A stretch of 64,000 nucleotides of DNA from Apiospora phragmitis (taxonomy: Eukaryota > Ascomycota > Sordariomycetes > Amphisphaeriales > Apiosporaceae): positions 3,948,501-4,012,500 of the forward strand of contig JAQQWL010000006.1 in the NCBI GenBank assembly GCA_038363925.1, read 5' to 3'. Within the stretch, counting starts at the first letter, position 1. Each line of letters opens with the position of its first letter. Positions 60,701 to 64,000 of this stretch are shown here, in pieces. The position numbers and the translations under genes are program-made. Under the pieces are notes generated by a model. That model searched no databases. It worked only from the letters and a program-made list of their open reading frames with translations, and was not told where the DNA came from.

Positions 60701-62912
60701 CCATTGACGCAGAAGGTCAACCAAGGCCACCTGCAGCGCAGTGCATGCAGGCTGACTTATGTGAGCAAGTCCGAGGTGAGAATCTACCGAATCCCGCTGC
60801 AACTCTGCTGCAATGGTAGATCAGTATCGACTTAGTAGATCCATGGAGCGCAGTACTTACATTTGAGAGACCAGGATGCGCCTAGGCCTTTCATGTATGT
60901 GTCCGCCTCTTCTATACTTTGGTGGAAAACAGGGTTAGAGAGAAGCTCCCGCCCCATAGCATACCACTGAGCACCCTGCCCGGTGAAAACAAAGAGAAGA
61001 GGTGTCTTCTCGCTGTCCGGGGAACGCACTGGCTCTGCAATCGTATCTTCGAGGGCACTAATAGCCCCATCGAAAGAAGACGCGATCAGGAAGGACTTCC
61101 ACGGTAGTCGACTTCGTCGAGAAGTAAGTGTATACACAAGTTTGTCAAAAACTTCCGGCGTCTGTTTAAGGTCGAGCTCATCAAGCCTCAGTCTAAGGCA
61201 GTTGGCATAGGCAATACACGTGCGGCCTATGCCCTCCATATCGTTGGAGCTTAAAGGGAGAAGACGAGGGATCGGTGAAAGTGCTTCGACGGGCTCTGAC
61301 CCGCCACTAGTTGAAGGGTTCTCCAGCGCCATGTAATCAACAGCTTTGCCGAGGGACATCCCAGAGTCATCAGAGACCGCAGGAGATGACCCATCAGCAA
61401 CTTGAACATTGTGATGTCCAGTCAATTGATTCGCCTTCATGTAGTGGTAAGCGTCGTCAATGATGACATGGGCATTGGTACCTCCATAGCCAAAAGAGTT
61501 GATGCTAATCCGACGAAGACCGGCTTCAGGCCAGGGAGTTAGCTCCGTAGGTACTCGAAGGTTCCAATCGTTCATGTGGATTTTGGGATTGGGCCTTTCG
61601 TAGTGAAGGGAAGGGGGGATCTTCCCGTGCTCCAACATGAGGATTGCTTTAATGACCTGTGTCAGGCCAGATCCACCCTCAAGATGACCGACATTGGACT
61701 TGATGGATCCCATATATACCGGGTCGCCACTCTGCCTTGCCCTTCCGAAGGTATTGCCTATGGCCTGCGCCTCAAGGGGATCGCCAGCAGCAGTGCCAGT
61801 GCCATGGGCTTCAATATAAGCCGTATGCGCGAGGCTTAGGCCGGCATCGGCGTAAGCCTTGCGGATAAGAACTTCCTGGGCGTCGGCAGAAGGAAACGTA
61901 ATACCATTGGTGTTTCCATCTTGATTCACTGCCGAGTTTCTAATAATCCCACGAATAACATCACCATCCTCTAGGGCACGGCTGAGGGTTTTCAAAACAC
62001 AAAAAGCAGCACCTGTAACCACCAAACATTAGCGATGCACCAACCATGCGCTTCTTGTGGGCCGGGACCTAACATACCCTCCCCACGAGAATATCCGTTG
62101 GCCTTGTGGTCGAAAGACCGAGACTTCCCGTCTGGGCTTAGAAACTGCAAGGATGCCATGACGCCCATCATGTCGGGAAGGAGTATGTAGTTGGTACCGC
62201 CAACCACGGCCTGGGGTAATATGTCAGTAGAATCCCAGAGCAATTATTATAAAACCACTGACCATTGTACTCTCCCCTGTTCGGAGGCTTTGACAGCCGA
62301 GGTGGAATGCGACCAAGGACGAAGAGCACGCAGTGTCAATACTGATACTTGGTCCCTTCATGTCAAAAAACCAAGAGATTCGATTTGACATCATGGCACT
62401 CCCAACTCCAGTACTCTCGTAAAGCGGCAGGTTTTCTCGATCACAGTTGAGCATGCCTTTGTAATCGTCTGTGAAGCTGCCAACATAGCATGAAATATTG
62501 GAGCCCCACACTTTCTCCTTCGGGATTCCAGCTGCCTCTGTTCAGTAAAGACTGTAATCATGTTTTTTTGGGATGTCGACTTACCGTTTTCCAGTGCCTC
62601 GTAGGTGCATTCGAGGGCCATTCGCTGCTGGGGATCCATAGCCTCGACTTCACTGGCGCGCAAGTTGAAGAACTGGGCATCAAATGCTGAGACATCACGG
62701 TCCATAAAGTGCGCCTTATTTACGTTGAGGGTTCCTTGGCGCTCACCGTGGGGATGGTAGAATGCCTCCACGTTGAAGCGACTGGTTGGGATCTTGGTCA
62801 GGGCATTTCGGCCTTCGCGGACCATATCCCATAGCTTTTGGGGGTTGTCGGCGTCACCGGGGAAGCGCCCGGCAATGCCAACAACGGCAATTGGCTCCGA
62901 GGGCTCAGGCAT
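54722..62912 (-). CDS. highly reducing type I polyketide synthase (KS-AT-DH-cMT-ER-KR-ACP)
   Basis: Iterative enzyme making a reduced, possibly C-methylated polyketide. Exons: 62912-62585, 62537-62263, 62210-62078, 62012-60861, 60807-57825, 57759-55646, 55576-54722. KS has DTACSSS (about 62,330), EAHGTGT and KSNVGHLEGG; AT has GHSSGE (about 60,670). DH has HKVQGVTLYPATG and HPATLDSIIQ. cMT has LEVGAGTAGTS (about 58,230), ER has HGAAGGVGQA (about 56,535), KR has GGGGGLGR and NYSAGSAYQD, and ACP has GLDSLVA (about 54,880). No thioesterase. Exon 5 needs +1 at about 59,836-59,851 (before SWNHSSKFWFES) and +1 in a G run at 58,160-58,164 (before PPRFESYTFTD). With both, phases agree and the length is 2,613. 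Otherwise the gene is broken. Confidence 0.9.
58671..58694 (-). repeat. (CTCCAG)4 hexanucleotide repeat in the PKS
   Basis: Four tandem plus-strand CTCCAG units encode LLELELELE in the DH-cMT linker on the minus strand. A likely length-variable microsatellite. Confidence 0.8.
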
Positions 62913-63025
62913 TGCGCCCCGAATGATGGCACACTGCGATGGATGAATCGGTCTATATGAATGGGTAGGCGGAAACCAATATGATGAGGGCTTACTCTTT
63001 TGCGAGGGTCAAAACCAAAGGATGG

Positions 63026-63066
63026 CTACATGTAGGTAAGTACTTTAGGTAGGTACTTACATGTAG
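63026..63066. repeat. imperfect inverted repeat upstream of the PKS
   Basis: Left arm CTACATGTAGGTAAGTAC (63,026-63,043) and right arm GTACTTACATGTAG (63,053-63,066), 114-154 bases before the PKS ATG. ATGTAG/TACATGT words also occur near 21,283. Confidence 0.55.
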
Positions 63067-63373
63067 TTAGACGGGGGTGGGGAAGGGAGGATGTCCTTCA
63101 AGTGTTCCAGCAGGTCAGACTTTTCTCTTATTCTTAACTGTAGGGCTGTGGATCGACCCATGCCTTAGAGTAGGGCAGGTACATAAGGGAGAGATTTGAA
63201 ACATTAGCATTTCGTGTGACGCCTCATTTTTCGAGCTCTGGATCTGAAGGTACCTTATTCTGGGTCAGGTGAGCCTTTAGCCTTTCCAAGGCCGAAATGG
63301 CCCATGGTCAACCCAAAGCTAAATGTGATAAGGAGCTGTCGCCACGGTTTATCACGCGTGACATAGGTAATAT

Positions 63374-63389
63374 TCGAACTACAGTTCGA
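63374..63389. promoter_or_regulatory. palindrome TCGAACT-AC-AGTTCGA
   Basis: Perfect 7-bp inverted repeat with a 2-bp spacer in the shared promoter. It could be a dimeric regulator site; no known regulator assigned. Confidence 0.4.
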
Positions 63390-63430
63390 CCTTGTATGGC
63401 GCTACAAGATTAAGAATATAAGTTTGGCCG

Positions 63431-63444
63431 GTCGTAATCACGAC
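63431..63444. promoter_or_regulatory. palindrome GTCGT-AATC-ACGAC
   Basis: 5-bp inverted repeat with a 4-bp spacer, directly before the TATA box of the glycosyltransferase. Confidence 0.35.
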
Positions 63445-63445
63445 T

Positions 63446-63453
63446 TATATAAA
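63446..63453 (+). promoter_or_regulatory. TATA box of the glycosyltransferase
   Basis: TATATAAA, 289 bases before the ATG at 63,742, implying a long 5' leader. Confidence 0.4.
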
Positions 63454-63741
63454 CCCTTCTGAGGCGTTAACGTTCCTGGCTCCCCAGATGTCAGGGAGCT
63501 GTACAAGTTGCTTTTTATATTGAAAAGGCAAATTTAAAGAATTTTACTACTATAATAAAACCACATATTTCTCCTTCTTTATAATAAATTAAATCATTCA
63601 TACAATATTTTTATTAAGAGCTGTACACATTAAACCCCATTGCTGACGGGGTTTCCTCCCCAATTCAAGTTAGCTTTCATCTAGAACGAAAGACAAGGTC
63701 GTCTAACAATCTCTATTGCGTCTTCTACTCCACTCCCTACC

Positions 63742-64000
63742 ATGTCTCTCTCTTCGGAGGGATCTGATCGGAGTATCAGCAGTTGCAATAGACGTATCCT
63801 TGTGGTTGCAACTGCTGGCGGCTACCCCAATGCAGGTGAGTGGCCACGGCAAGTCACAAGTGATAACCACGACAAAGCTAATCAGTTTGATTCCCAGCAC
63901 CCATGTTAGAGATCGCGCGGATACTTGCTGAGCGCGGCTACACCATCGAATTTGCCAGCTTTGATGGGCGCGAGGAATGGATTCAAAATTGCCCCCTTGT
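63742..64000 (+). CDS. UDP-glycosyltransferase, 5' part (runs off the window)
   Basis: Transfers a sugar from a UDP-sugar to a small acceptor, here presumably the polyketide. Exon 1 is 63742-63835 and exon 2 starts at 63898 (intron GTGAGTGG...TTCCCAG). The joined start reads RRILVVATAGGYPNA, then APMLEIARILAERGYTIEFA. This is the typical UGT/GT1 N-terminal strand-loop-helix, with the PMLEIARxLxxRGHxIxFA pattern. The catalytic His expected in the first loop (often GGHFNP) is not seen: the loop is GGYPNAAP. The C-terminal sugar-donor motif is beyond the window. Divergent from the PKS. Confidence 0.75.

Larger units (their letters stand above)
62913..63741. promoter_or_regulatory. bidirectional promoter, PKS and glycosyltransferase
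   Basis: 829 bases between divergent ATGs. It contains an imperfect inverted repeat at 63,026-63,066 and short perfect palindromes at 63,374-63,389 and 63,431-63,444. A TATA box for the glycosyltransferase lies at 63,446-63,453. The part 63,520-63,620 is AT-rich. Confidence 0.6.

Overview
The window looks like part of the nuclear genome of a filamentous ascomycete (Pezizomycotina). Protein genes carry short introns of about 50-85 bases with GT...AG ends and fungal branch points. The gene set is typical of an accessory, secondary-metabolite region: a highly reducing polyketide synthase, a UDP-glycosyltransferase, MFS and ABC transporters, a secreted GH3 beta-glucosidase and a C6-type regulator relative. 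The two very AT-rich blocks show the marks of repeat-induced point mutation (RIP): transposon copies stripped of CpA/TpG and filled with TAA/TAG.

Layout. (1) 1-14,030: RIP-degenerated transposon graveyard with two Ty3/gypsy copies on opposite strands, a Ty1/copia-type fragment and two pogo/Fot1-like DNA transposons, at least one inserted inside an LTR. (2) 14,030-27,860: normal composition. It holds two broken tandem paralogs of an unrecognised acidic-tailed protein, an ABCG-type transporter (minus) and a multi-exon GH3 beta-glucosidase (minus). (3) 27,865-44,203: a three-level nested transposon. A pogo-like element of about 1.95 kb with 41-bp TIRs and a TA duplication is interrupted by a 6.9-kb copia (212-bp LTRs, duplication GAAAC), which is itself interrupted by a 7.5-kb gypsy (616-bp LTRs, duplication ACGCT). 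(4) 44,206-51,291: an intron-containing tRNA, a membrane-protein pseudogene and a transcription-factor-like gene without a zinc cluster. (5) 51,292-64,000: a small SET-domain gene (minus), a DHA2-type MFS exporter (plus), a seven-exon HR-PKS (minus; KS-AT-DH-cMT-ER-KR-ACP) and, divergent from it, the 5' end of a UDP-glycosyltransferase running off the window.

How the genes may work together (inference). PKS, UGT and MFS pump are the core of a cluster for a glycosylated reduced polyketide; the TF-like gene and the SET gene could regulate it. The secreted beta-glucosidase and ABCG pump across the transposon block could belong to a glycosylate-export-deglycosylate scheme, but that link is speculative. 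Both the PKS and the beta-glucosidase models need exactly two single-base insertions to be open. They are therefore either recently inactivated or carry sequence errors.
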